Source of the DNA: Flavobacterium nitrogenifigens
GTDB lineage: Bacteria > Bacteroidota > Bacteroidia > Flavobacteriales > Flavobacteriaceae
Direction: 5' to 3'
Assembly: GCF_003254565.1 (NCBI RefSeq)
Contig: NZ_QJRI01000166.1
Coordinates: 49,638 to 113,637, forward strand
Length of the DNA stretch: 64,000 nt
This document shows, piece by piece, positions 9,242 to 17,306 of this stretch (its first letter is position 1; each line of letters starts with the position of its first letter). The notes beneath the pieces were generated by a model. The model was given only the letters and a program-made list of their open reading frames with translations, searched no databases and was not told the origin of the DNA. A program made the position numbers and the translations under genes.

Positions 9242-10267
9242 ATGAAAGCAGTACGTTTTTTTGGACACAAAGATGTCCGCGTTGTTAATGATATTGAAAG
9301 ACCTGTTCCTAAAGGTGATGAAGTTTTGTTAAAAATTGGCGGAGCTGGTGTTTGTCACTCAGACCTGCATATTATAGATGAAGGAACAGTGGTTGGAACC
9401 GTTTTTACGTTAGGACACGAAAATGCTGGATGGATCGAAGAAATAGGAGAGAATGTCGAAGGGTATAAAAAAGGAGATGCAGTTCTGGTATATGGTCCGT
9501 GGGGCTGTGGGCATTGCAAACCTTGCCAGCAGTCAAAAGAAAATTATTGTGATCATCAATCTGAACAAGCTTATGGTGGCGGTTTAGGTTTAGACGGAGG
9601 TATGGCCGATTATATGCTGGTGCCGTCTTCTAGACTTTTAGTGCCAATATATGACTTAGATCCTGTTATTGCAGCTCCATTGACAGATGCTGCGCTTACG
9701 CCTTATTCTGCTATAAAACGTTCGCTTCCTAAATTAATGGCTGACGAATATGTTGTAGTAATTGGTGTCGGGGGATTAGGCCATGTTGCGTTACAGATAT
9801 TAAGAGAAATAAGCGGAGCAGAAATCATTGCCTGCGATGTGACAGAAGATAAATTGGCTTTTGCAAAAGAATTGGGTGCGGCTTATGTAATTAATTCTAA
9901 AGACGCCGATGCTGCAGAACAAATTCAGAAAATTACTGGAATCAAAAAAGCAAAAGTAGTTCTAGATTTTGTTGGAGCAACTTCTACGATAGATTTAGGA
10001 ACAAAAGTAGTGAGCCTTGATGGAGATCTTACTATTGTTGGTCTTGGTGGAGGACATTATCAATATAGCATGAATGGATTGCCTTTTGGGGTGAGCATGA
10101 CCAATCCGTATTGGGGATCAAGAACAGAACTTATGGAAGTGGTTGGTTTGGCAAGACAAAAGAAAATTCATATCGAAATTGAAAAACATAAACTTGACGA
10201 AGCTAATGAAGTGTACGATAGGATGCGTCAAGGAAAAATAAAAGGAAGAGCAGTTTTAATACCTTAA
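9242..10267 (+). CDS. Zinc-dependent alcohol dehydrogenase (MDR family)
   Basis: A 341-residue NAD(P)-dependent medium-chain dehydrogenase. The GroES-like catalytic domain carries the catalytic zinc site (C38 in GVCHSD, H59 and E60 in GHENAG) and the structural zinc lobe with Cys89, Cys92, Cys95 and Cys103 (CGHCKPC to NYC). The Rossmann domain follows, with VIGVGGLGHVA around residue 175. Length and both zinc sites match bacterial secondary or medium-chain alcohol dehydrogenases. The physiological alcohol is unknown. The gene is monocistronic. The promoter region holds an inverted repeat aacttgt (9171-9177) / acaagtt (9199-9205) that might be an operator, but this is weak. Confidence 0.88.
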   Translation: MKAVRFFGHKDVRVVNDIERPVPKGDEVLLKIGGAGVCHSDLHIIDEGTVVGTVFTLGHENAGWIEEIGENVEGYKKGDAVLVYGPWGCGHCKPCQQSKENYCDHQSEQAYGGGLGLDGGMADYMLVPSSRLLVPIYDLDPVIAAPLTDAALTPYSAIKRSLPKLMADEYVVVIGVGGLGHVALQILREISGAEIIACDVTEDKLAFAKELGAAYVINSKDADAAEQIQKITGIKKAKVVLDFVGATSTIDLGTKVVSLDGDLTIVGLGGGHYQYSMNGLPFGVSMTNPYWGSRTELMEVVGLARQKKIHIEIEKHKLDEANEVYDRMRQGKIKGRAVLIP

Positions 10268-10298
10268 AAATTAATATTTATAGATTAAAAAATAGCTC

Positions 10299-10306
10299 TA
10301 TATTTG
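10299..10306 (+). promoter_or_regulatory. Minus-7 promoter box (TATATTTG) of the Ile-leader transcript
   Basis: Exact TAnnTTTG match 18 bp before the first leader-peptide ATG, giving a transcript that would start just ahead of both leader peptides and the IlvN-like gene. Confidence 0.65.
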
Positions 10307-10324
10307 CGACATCAAATCAAGCAA

Positions 10325-10378
10325 ATGAAAAATAGTATTAACATCGCTTCAATTATTATCACAATTATCATTCGATAG
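10325..10378 (+). CDS. Isoleucine-rich leader peptide 1
   Basis: A 17-codon ORF encoding MKNSINIASIIITIIIR, with 8 isoleucines including two Ile-Ile-Ile runs. It follows a consensus promoter box closely and is followed 43 bp later by an intrinsic terminator. This is the layout of a transcription-attenuation leader that senses charged tRNA-Ile by ribosome stalling. The short segment just after its stop codon (gaagggg, 10383-10389) can pair with the terminator's left arm (ccctt), so an antiterminator is conceivable. Translation is inferred, not shown. Confidence 0.7.
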   Translation: MKNSINIASIIITIIIR

Positions 10379-10421
10379 TAGTGAAGGGGTGTTATATAAA
10401 TAAGTAAAATATACAGTTTAG

Positions 10422-10451
10422 AAAAACCTCCCTTTTAAGGGAGGTTTTTTT
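10422..10451 (+). terminator. Attenuator terminator 1
   Basis: Stem aaacctccc / gggaggttt with loop ttttaa, followed by T7. It lies between leader peptide 1 and leader peptide 2, with no gene in between, which points to regulation and not to ordinary termination. Confidence 0.8.
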
Positions 10452-10464
10452 GTTTACAGCAAGT

Positions 10465-10524
10465 ATGAAAAATTCAATTCAGAATAGCATTATTATTTCA
10501 ATTATCATTATTCGTATCACATGA
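10465..10524 (+). CDS. Isoleucine-rich leader peptide 2
   Basis: A 19-codon ORF encoding MKNSIQNSIIISIIIIRIT, with 9 isoleucines. It begins with the same MKNSI as leader 1, which suggests tandem duplication. It starts 14 bp after terminator 1 and precedes terminator 2. No TAnnTTTG box was found between the two leaders, so it is probably read only when transcription passes terminator 1. Confidence 0.7.
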   Translation: MKNSIQNSIIISIIIIRIT

Positions 10525-10551
10525 CGAGTCAGGATTCTATTGTCTATGCAT

Positions 10552-10588
10552 AAAAGCCTTTCTCAATCAAATGTGAAAGGCTTTTTTA
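10552..10588 (+). terminator. Attenuator terminator 2
   Basis: Perfect 11-bp stem (aaaagcctttc / gaaaggctttt), 12-nt loop, T6. It ends 48 bp before the IlvN-like ATG. Confidence 0.8.
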
Positions 10589-10635
10589 TTTCCAATTAAC
10601 CCATTCAAAAAAGAAGCACAAATAAAAATCAAGAA

Positions 10636-11142
10636 ATGAAAAACGAATTTACTCTTACCATTTATTCTGTAGATCAATTAAGATTAATCACGAGACTGAG
10701 CTCAATGTTTATAAGAAAACAGATAGTCGTTTTGAGTCTTAATATGTCTATTTGCGAAATAGATAAAATGTACAGACACACGATCGTAGTAAATGAAACT
10801 TTAGATACTGTCATAAATATAGCAGCACAGATAGAGAAAATTATTGAGGTTTATAAATGCTATTTTCATCTGAATGAAGAGATTGTTTTTAGACAAACTG
10901 CTTTATTTAAAATTCCGACCGCTTTATTGATGGAAAACATCAATATGGAATTAATGCTTAGGGAAAATGAACTTAAAATTTCAGAAATTCACAAAGAGTA
11001 TACGATATTGCAAGCTACAGGAACAGACAATGAAATTGAGGTTTTAACCAAAGAATTAAATTCATTAGGATTGATTGAGTTTGTTACAAGTTCAAGAATT
11101 GCTCTTGAGAAATCTAATAAGGGTTTTTGCATAGAAATTTAA
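10636..11142 (+). CDS. Orphan IlvN/IlvH-like ACT-domain protein (acetolactate synthase regulatory subunit type)
   Basis: A 168-residue protein whose first 80 residues align in pattern with the ACT domain of the acetolactate synthase small subunit: FTLTIYSVDQLRLITRLSSM, then YRHTIVVNE and IAAQIEKIIEVYKCYFH, which match the usual R-TIVV and QI-KLI-V-K positions. The length equals that of IlvH/IlvN (about 160-180). The usual effector-binding loop (N-x-G-x-L before the first helix) is not conserved; VDQLRL stands in its place, so valine feedback binding may be altered. No ilvB, ilvC or ilvD lies nearby; the next gene is an MscS channel. The two Ile-rich leaders upstream fit a branched-chain amino acid function. 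It may regulate an acetolactate synthase encoded elsewhere, or be a diverged paralogue. Confidence 0.7.
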   Translation: MKNEFTLTIYSVDQLRLITRLSSMFIRKQIVVLSLNMSICEIDKMYRHTIVVNETLDTVINIAAQIEKIIEVYKCYFHLNEEIVFRQTALFKIPTALLMENINMELMLRENELKISEIHKEYTILQATGTDNEIEVLTKELNSLGLIEFVTSSRIALEKSNKGFCIEI

Positions 11143-11235
11143 AGAATGATGTGATTCTGTTTTTTCTTACGGAAATCTTGCTGTTTTTCTTCAATATTTA
11201 GTATTTTTAATAGTCATTACTAAAGCAGATAGAGT

Positions 11236-13017
11236 ATGGTTTCAGGTACAAAACGGATATTGTTTTTTTTCTTGTTGAGTTTGACTTTTCTAGTCAACAC
11301 CAATACAGCCGAAGCACAGCTTTTAGGCGCAGCAAAGACAACCGAAGAGCCAGTTAAAGTTCCAGATGATTCGCTAGGAAGAAGAACACCTCAAGGAACA
11401 GTCAACGGATTCATCAAAGCACTGGGCGATCAGAATTATCTGCGTGCCAGTCAGTATCTTGTTTTGAGCAAACGTTCCTATCGTAAAACAGCCGAAAGAA
11501 TTGAAATAGCAAAGACTTTTCAGAAACTTTTGGATCAGGGAGGTAATTTTTCGCCATCATCTATTTTAAGTAATAAAGAACTAGGACGTTTAGATGATAA
11601 TCTGACAACGGGTATTGATTTGGTTGGAAATGTATCTACAGATAAAATAGACATACAGCTTTATTTAGAAAATCAATCAGATGACAGCGAGCCGGCATTA
11701 TGGCTTTTTTCTGCAGAAACAGTAGAAGCAATTCGTGGAGCAGATATTAGCGGAGAAAAAACTTTTTTAGATAGGGTATTGCCTAAATTTCTAAAAGATA
11801 GAAAATTAGGAAATGTTCCAATTGGCCACTGGGGAGTGGTGGTAGTAATGGCAGTTGTCACATACTTATTGTCGAGACTTCTTATTTTCGTACTCATTTT
11901 TCTAATTCAAAAAGTGTGGAAGAAAGCAGATACTGAAAAAGGAACCGCAATTATAGACGCTTTTACTCTGCCAGTTCAGATGTATCTAACGGTGATTTTA
12001 TTCGTAGCTTTTACGCAGCGAATGGGAATTTCAATAATAGTTCGTCAGCGATTTAGCATAATCATAATCACGATCGGAATTGTAGCTTTTTTGATCCTGC
12101 TTTGGAGAATGACCGATTTTGTGAGTATGTATACTCGAAGCAGAATGAACAATAGAGGACGTGCTTCTGCAGTGTCTGCGGTTTTGTTTTTAAGCCGTAC
12201 GATGAAAGCCGCAATTGTCGTTATTGGGATTATCGCACTCTTGGGAATTATTGGAGTTGATGTTACTGCGGGACTTGCCGCACTGGGAATTGGGGGGATT
12301 GCCTTGGCTCTAGGAGCGCAAAAAACGATAGAAAATTTTGTGGGAAGTGTAAGTCTTATTGCAGATCAGCCATTGCGTGTTGGAGATTATTGTCGAGTTG
12401 ATGATATAAAAGGAACCGTAGAAGCAATCGGAATGCGCTCTACCACACTTCGTACACCAGCCCGTACTATTGTAACAATTCCGAATGGTCAGCTTTCAGC
12501 TAGTAAAATAGAAAATTATGCACATCGCGACCGTTTTATATTCAATCCGATTTTTGGTTTTAGAATGGAAACAACTCCAGATCAGATGCGTTATCTTTTA
12601 GTGGAATTAAAATCTTTACTGCTTGCGCATCCTTCGGTTATAAATACTCCGCCAATAGTGCGTTTTACGGGGATTACTGCCGATGCATTAAAAGTTGAGA
12701 TTACCGCTTATATTGAAGCAATAAATTTTGAAACATCACAAGAGGTTCAAGAGGATCTTTTACTGCGAATGCTTGATATTATTGAAAGCAGTGGCACGTC
12801 TTTGGCTTATCCTTCACAAACACTTTATATGACTAGGGATACTCCGGTTTCTAATGAAAAAGCGGAAGCAGTTGCTAAAACTGTTAAAAAATGGAAGAAG
12901 AATGGTGAATTACAGCTGCCTAAGTTTGATCCAAAACGTGTAGAAGAATTAAAAGGAAGCATAAAATATCCTGACGAAGGCAGTTTTAATCCTGACGATG
13001 AGGAAACTTTGTTGTAA
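11236..13017 (+). CDS. MscS-family mechanosensitive ion channel
   Basis: A 593-residue inner-membrane protein. A signal-like N-terminus (to about residue 28) is followed by a periplasmic domain of about 160 residues. Four hydrophobic segments follow: two near 200-255 (VVVVMAVVTYLLSRLLIFVL and MYLTVILFVAF), one near 270-295, and the pore-lining helix GLAALGIGGIALALGAQKTI. The MscS beta domain then begins with NFVGSVSLIADQPLRVGDYC and contains TIPNGQL. The alanine/glycine packing in the pore helix is the MscS hallmark. Such channels open on membrane tension to release solutes in osmotic downshock. It is larger than E. coli MscS (286 aa) because of the N-terminal extension. Confidence 0.9.
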   Translation: MVSGTKRILFFFLLSLTFLVNTNTAEAQLLGAAKTTEEPVKVPDDSLGRRTPQGTVNGFIKALGDQNYLRASQYLVLSKRSYRKTAERIEIAKTFQKLLDQGGNFSPSSILSNKELGRLDDNLTTGIDLVGNVSTDKIDIQLYLENQSDDSEPALWLFSAETVEAIRGADISGEKTFLDRVLPKFLKDRKLGNVPIGHWGVVVVMAVVTYLLSRLLIFVLIFLIQKVWKKADTEKGTAIIDAFTLPVQMYLTVILFVAFTQRMGISIIVRQRFSIIIITIGIVAFLILLWRMTDFVSMYTRSRMNNRGRASAVSAVLFLSRTMKAAIVVIGIIALLGIIGVDVTAGLAALGIGGIALALGAQKTIENFVGSVSLIADQPLRVGDYCRVDDIKGTVEAIGMRSTTLRTPARTIVTIPNGQLSASKIENYAHRDRFIFNPIFGFRMETTPDQMRYLLVELKSLLLAHPSVINTPPIVRFTGITADALKVEITAYIEAINFETSQEVQEDLLLRMLDIIESSGTSLAYPSQTLYMTRDTPVSNEKAEAVAKTVKKWKKNGELQLPKFDPKRVEELKGSIKYPDEGSFNPDDEETLL

Positions 13018-13074
13018 AAAGAATAGACTGTTTCAAAAAGATAGATTTTTAATTGGAACGAAATATTCTTTATA

Positions 13075-13245
13075 TGTAAAACCCCAGCGGGGTAAAATAT
13101 TTATAGAATTACAATAAGACAAATAAAAAAAGCTCCGGAGGAGCGACATATTTTTTCTACAGCCTTGAAATATGTCGCTCCTCCGGAGCTTTGTGTTATA
13201 AAGATTTATCTTTTGCTATAAATATTTAGCTTCTCCGAAGCTTAA
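13075..13245. repeat. Cluster 2 of short palindromic intergenic repeats
   Basis: Contains ccccagcgggg (13082-13092), a perfect 25-bp inverted repeat (13129-13153 with 13168-13192, 14-nt loop) whose arms carry GCTCCGGAGGAGC plus gacatattt, and agcttctccgaagct (13228-13242). The flanking words aatatttatagaa and ctataaatattt match those in the cluster at 4985-5320. There is no coding capacity. The 25-bp hairpin may also serve as a bidirectional terminator between the convergent MscS and metallopeptidase-like genes. Confidence 0.75.
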
Positions 13246-13296
13246 AAAAAAGCGGTCCTTTTGAACAACATATTTTTGTTTTGTAACAGTTTTAAT

Positions 13297-14652
13297 TTAG
13301 CTTTTAGATTCTTTTACAATTTCCATATTTCCGTCATTTTGTTTTACAATTTTCCAATCAGGATTTAACTCTATTTCGTAAAATTCGTTTGTAACTCTTG
13401 TTCCTTCAATTTTAGAAGGAAGCGGAAAAACAAAATAAGTTTTGCCATCTTTATCATAACTTAAAATACCAGCTTTTCCCAATTGATTTTTCCCTTCGAT
13501 AGTAGCAAAATTTCCAAAGTTATTTCCCGATTTATCACGCCCTTTAATACTAGAATACACAATTCCTTTATCATTTAAAGTTAGCGTTCCATTCATATTA
13601 AAAGTGCGTCCGTAATGGTCAATATCGGTAAGAGCGACTTTTAGGATTGGTTTATTGATTAGCAATTTGGAGTAATAAGAAATCAGCTTTTTTTGTTCTT
13701 CTTTCCGAGCAATTTCTTGTTTGTTTATTTCGATAAAATTATTTCTGGATTTGGCTAATTGTAGTTGCTTTTTAGTGATAGTTAATTTTGATTTTAAAAT
13801 CATAACTTCATAAATATCAGCGAAATTATAAATTTTATCTAAACTTTTTCTCCAAGTAATATTCAAATAGTCAAAAATCAATCCATAGGCTGGTCCTGTG
13901 GCATAGGGAAAAGGTCTGGTGTAGGTTTTTGCTTCTTCTCGCTGGTTAATTTCTTCTATAGCTTTTTCATATTTATTGTCATAAGAAGAGAGAACTAAAC
14001 CAGTATAATTTGCCAAGCCTTCCAACGTTTCTATTTCCAGTTCATCATTCAGATATTTTGAATATTGATGCTGTCTTTCTTTTCGAAAAAGAACAGCATC
14101 TTTTAAATAATTTTTAACCTCATTGATATTTCTTTTTTCGATAACAGCTTTCAAAGTATTTTTTAATGCCTGATATTCCAATCTCAATAAAATGCGTGCA
14201 TTGGTTTCGTCAAGATATTCAATCGGGTTTCCATTAAACTTTCGATACTTCATTTGAAGCAAATGAAACAACTCATGAATAATCGTTGCACTTTTATCGT
14301 CCAGATAATTATTCAGAACCGTGGCATATTCTTTCCCTTCATACTTTTGTGTGGTATTGACAAAAACTAGAGAATTAGGTTCCAAAGTTTTAGAATATAA
14401 AACGCCATTATCCGTTTTGCTATTCGGTAATTTCACCAAACTATAGATTGAATTGTCAAAATCGATTACAATAATACTGTCGTTCCAGATTGGCTTTCCC
14501 CAAAGTTTTCCGTTGTCGTTTTCTAAAAGCACTTTTGCTTCCAATAGCTTTTCTTGAATATTTTGCCTGTTTTTAAAAGCTTTGTCTGCTTCTTGCGCTG
14601 TAGCAAATTGCATGGTTGTTATGAAGATTAATAGTAAAAAAAAACTTTTCAT
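13297..14652 (-). CDS. Exported putative zinc metallopeptidase (HExxH), function unknown
   Basis: A 451-residue protein with a clear signal peptide (MKSFFLLLIFITTMQFATAQ). It contains IIHELFHLLQ near residue 125, an HExxH zinc motif in a predicted helix, and LEGLANY about 85 residues later, whose Glu could be the third ligand as in gluzincins (ExxxA type). The remainder is lysine-rich with a C-terminal beta-rich domain (about 335-451). I do not recognise a named family. It follows a membrane-bound LuxR regulator gene on the same strand (80-bp gap), but has its own promoter box. Confidence 0.6.
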   Translation of the reverse strand: MKSFFLLLIFITTMQFATAQEADKAFKNRQNIQEKLLEAKVLLENDNGKLWGKPIWNDSIIVIDFDNSIYSLVKLPNSKTDNGVLYSKTLEPNSLVFVNTTQKYEGKEYATVLNNYLDDKSATIIHELFHLLQMKYRKFNGNPIEYLDETNARILLRLEYQALKNTLKAVIEKRNINEVKNYLKDAVLFRKERQHQYSKYLNDELEIETLEGLANYTGLVLSSYDNKYEKAIEEINQREEAKTYTRPFPYATGPAYGLIFDYLNITWRKSLDKIYNFADIYEVMILKSKLTITKKQLQLAKSRNNFIEINKQEIARKEEQKKLISYYSKLLINKPILKVALTDIDHYGRTFNMNGTLTLNDKGIVYSSIKGRDKSGNNFGNFATIEGKNQLGKAGILSYDKDGKTYFVFPLPSKIEGTRVTNEFYEIELNPDWKIVKQNDGNMEIVKESKS

Positions 14653-14678
14653 TTCCGATTGATTTAAAATTTCGGAAA

Positions 14679-14686
14679 CAAAATTA
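14679..14686 (-). promoter_or_regulatory. Minus-7 promoter box (TAATTTTG, minus strand)
   Basis: Exact TAnnTTTG on the minus strand, 27 bp upstream of the metallopeptidase-like start codon. Confidence 0.5.
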
Positions 14687-14732
14687 GATTGAGTAGTTTT
14701 GAAAATGAGTTAAGAAGAGGCTGAAATTGGAA

Positions 14733-15806
14733 CTAATCCCAAGGATGATTTTTTAGTTTTGCAGACAATTCATGACGGTTTGCAACATCCAATTTCGTGT
14801 AAAGATTTCGAATATGGGTTTTTACTGTACTTAGTGAAATAAAAAGCTCATCGGCAATTTCTTTATTTGATTTATCTTCTAAAATCAGTTTGGTGATTTT
14901 CTCTTCCTGATTGGTCAAGGTCAGGTTTGAGATTTCTTGTATTGCTTTTCGAGGTTTAAGAACTTTCAATTTTCTGAATTGAAAAATTGAAATAGAAGCC
15001 AAAATTAAAACTAGTATACCTAAAGTATAATTTAGCTTTTTCTGAAACGCATATTTTTGCTGTAATATAACATTTGAAATTTTTGAAATTTCATCTTGAT
15101 ACTGGAGATAATATGACGTTTCGCCATAGTAGTTTTTTAATGAAGTAGAAATAGTATCATAAAACGTTTCATCTTTTTCGAAATCGGCTTTTATGTTGAA
15201 ATCATTTTTTTTGATATCCGAAAAAGCCAGAAGTTTAAGCAGAGGATGTTTAATGCTTTTTTCGCTGTATGTTTTCACTTTCTCTGCAAAATCATGTATT
15301 GCCTGCTGCTGCGCTTCTTTGTTTTTTATTTGAGCATTATTTTTCTCTAATTGTTCTTCAAAATATTTCAGTTTTCTCCATTCTTTGTCTGCAAAATTGC
15401 TGTTTTTGGATTGGCTAAACCAATTGTTGCCAGATTTTGGAAAATAGATTGTATCTCTGTTAGAAAAAATAAAATTGTAAAAATTACTTTTCTTATTATC
15501 CGCAACCAATTGTAATCCTTTAATCGAGTTGATATTAGAATGAATACGGTAAAGCTTATCTTTTTCAGATAACAATTGTCCTTTAAATTCAAAGTAACCA
15601 GAATTATCTGTCTGAGTTGAAAAAAGAATCTGATTTTCGGTAATCATGGTTTCCTCATCATATTTCAGAAGGCTCAAATAGACGGTTTTATTTTTCTGTT
15701 CAGCATCAACATATCCCGAAATCTTGTATTGTGCGTAACAAGTTGGAATGAAGCTACATGCAACACATGTTAAGAATAAAATCCGTGATATTTTTTCTTT
15801 TAGCAT
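14733..15806 (-). CDS. Membrane-anchored LuxR-type transcription regulator
   Basis: A 357-residue protein. It has a signal peptide, an extracytoplasmic region (about 25-255) that begins with a beta-sandwich-like segment (YKISGYVDAEQKNKTVYLSL), and one transmembrane helix (about 262-282, TLGILVLILASISIFQF). A short linker leads to a C-terminal LuxR/GerE helix-turn-helix (about 293-357) with LTNQEEKITKLILEDKSNKE and LSTVKTHIRNLYTKL. The architecture suggests a one-component regulator that senses an extracytoplasmic signal while bound in the inner membrane. The ligand is unknown. The adjacent metallopeptidase-like gene is a plausible target. Confidence 0.75.
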   Translation of the reverse strand: MLKEKISRILFLTCVACSFIPTCYAQYKISGYVDAEQKNKTVYLSLLKYDEETMITENQILFSTQTDNSGYFEFKGQLLSEKDKLYRIHSNINSIKGLQLVADNKKSNFYNFIFSNRDTIYFPKSGNNWFSQSKNSNFADKEWRKLKYFEEQLEKNNAQIKNKEAQQQAIHDFAEKVKTYSEKSIKHPLLKLLAFSDIKKNDFNIKADFEKDETFYDTISTSLKNYYGETSYYLQYQDEISKISNVILQQKYAFQKKLNYTLGILVLILASISIFQFRKLKVLKPRKAIQEISNLTLTNQEEKITKLILEDKSNKEIADELFISLSTVKTHIRNLYTKLDVANRHELSAKLKNHPWD

Positions 15807-15885
15807 TTTACATAAAAGACTTAGGAAGGATTAAAAATACAAAAAACTTCAATACAGTTTTAGACAGAATACAGGCTATTTTTAA

Positions 15886-16671
15886 TTAAAGCTGAGGCGG
15901 AAGCAGATTATCTAAATCTGAAAGACGATAGAATTTAAGATCATTCAATTTCATGTATTTGCAGATAAATTCTAAAGTTTCAATTTTTACCTGATAGTTT
16001 TCGGTTATTTCCTTGACAGGTTTATGACCGCATAGAATTAGAATTTTATTGTTCTTTTTGGCATAATCTAATAATTCAAGCAAATACGGAATACTAAAAT
16101 GGATATGGCTATTATCAATATCAAAAGCAAATACAATTTTAGAATTATCAAAATAACTGTCTTGTTTCTCTGGAATTTCGCCTCCAAATGCTCGTCCTCT
16201 TATAATTTTGAATAAAGGAGATAAAGCTTGATCCAGAGAATCTGATCTTTCTCCGTAAGGATACGCAAAAGAAGTAACGTTGAATCCCTTTTTCTTCATA
16301 GAAACAATCATAGGATCTATTTCTTGTTTTAAATATTCTTTGACGCTAAATTGTTTGGTAAACTTGACCGCATTGTAATGATGATAACCATGTCCAGCTA
16401 TCTCATGACCATATTTTTGCATTTCTAACAATGTTTTAATTTCTGGAGCTCCAATAGAATCTATTCGGCAGACATTAAAAGTGGCTTTCCAAGAGTATTT
16501 TCGCAATGCTCGATCTGCTTCAGACCATTCGTCGACATAGGCATCGTCAAAAGATAAAATTACACCCGCTTTATATGTTGGTTTTGCTATAGGTTTCGGT
16601 TTTTTATTTTCACATGAAAATAAAGATAAGAACAATAAAAATAATACTGTTTTAGTAAAAAGTATTCTCAT
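15886..16671 (-). CDS. Polysaccharide deacetylase (NodB/CE4) lipoprotein
   Basis: A 261-residue lipoprotein: MRILFTKTVLFLLFLSLFSC ends in a lipobox Cys. The NodB domain is visible with AGVILSFDDAY (catalytic Asp and metal-binding Asp), EIAGHGYHHYN (H-x3-H metal ligands) and a later SFAYPYGERS segment. CE4 enzymes remove acetyl groups from GlcNAc-containing polymers or related N-linked groups; the target here is unknown. The ATG at 16671 is chosen over the upstream ATG at 16719 because the latter overlaps the minus-7 box and the signal peptide begins at 16671. It lies downstream of the polyketide operon on the same strand but behind its own promoter. Confidence 0.82.
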   Translation of the reverse strand: MRILFTKTVLFLLFLSLFSCENKKPKPIAKPTYKAGVILSFDDAYVDEWSEADRALRKYSWKATFNVCRIDSIGAPEIKTLLEMQKYGHEIAGHGYHHYNAVKFTKQFSVKEYLKQEIDPMIVSMKKKGFNVTSFAYPYGERSDSLDQALSPLFKIIRGRAFGGEIPEKQDSYFDNSKIVFAFDIDNSHIHFSIPYLLELLDYAKKNNKILILCGHKPVKEITENYQVKIETLEFICKYMKLNDLKFYRLSDLDNLLPPQL

Positions 16672-16716
16672 AGATTTCAGATTGCTAAAAAAAATAGAAT
16701 GCAGAATATTATAATT

Positions 16717-16724
16717 CAAATATA
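16717..16724 (-). promoter_or_regulatory. Minus-7 promoter box (TATATTTG, minus strand)
   Basis: Exact TAnnTTTG on the minus strand, 45 bp upstream of the deacetylase start at 16671. It separates this gene from the PPTase-terminated operon. Confidence 0.6.
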
Positions 16725-16808
16725 AAGAATTTTCTTAGTTATTGATTCTTTTTGAATCTGTCAATCACCGAAAAAGTGGAGCAAAGATACCATATTGGGA
16801 ATATAAAA

Positions 16809-17306
16809 TCATTTTCTAAATGCTACTCGTTTTTCAAACCTTCCATGATGGCTGATCGAAATATCCTGAAGTATATTGTCTATTTTTAAATATGGAATTC
16901 CGTTTTTATCTTTTATAATTTCTGGATCTTCAACTTCGACTACATTATTTATGTTTTCTAAATTATTTACGGCAATCGTATGAATGCTTTCTAAAGAAAA
17001 TATACTTTTGGTATAATACGTGTTTTCATTGCAGATCACTTTTCCTAAAGAAAGATTAGAGCTTAAAAAATCTATGGAACAGCACAGTTTTTTGGGACTA
17101 AATTGCCGTATTTTGGTCCGTCGGTTATAAATTTTATAAGCAGCTTCTTTCATGCTCCATAAAAGCCAGACCATAATTTCAGGTTTTTCAGAGTCTTTTA
17201 TATATTGCTGTTCTTCTTTGGTAAAAAGCTTTTCTATAAAACCTTTGCGCTGCCAACGGCTTTCTATGCGTGACTGCGCAAGATCTATAACGTCGTTGCC
17301 GATCAT
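16809..17306 (-). CDS. 4'-Phosphopantetheinyl transferase
   Basis: A 165-residue Sfp/AcpS-superfamily protein. It shows IGNDVIDL at the N-terminus (metal-binding Asp) and WSMKEAAYK (W50 to K58), the signature holding the catalytic Glu/Lys pair. It would transfer phosphopantetheine from CoA to the serine of the carrier protein encoded immediately upstream; the ATGA overlap (17303-17306) with that gene implies translational coupling. It is the last gene of the seven-gene operon. The short length and the lack of a duplicated fold domain suggest an AcpS-like, trimer-type enzyme, but this is not certain. Confidence 0.85.
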   Translation of the reverse strand: MIGNDVIDLAQSRIESRWQRKGFIEKLFTKEEQQYIKDSEKPEIMVWLLWSMKEAAYKIYNRRTKIRQFSPKKLCCSIDFLSSNLSLGKVICNENTYYTKSIFSLESIHTIAVNNLENINNVVEVEDPEIIKDKNGIPYLKIDNILQDISISHHGRFEKRVAFRK

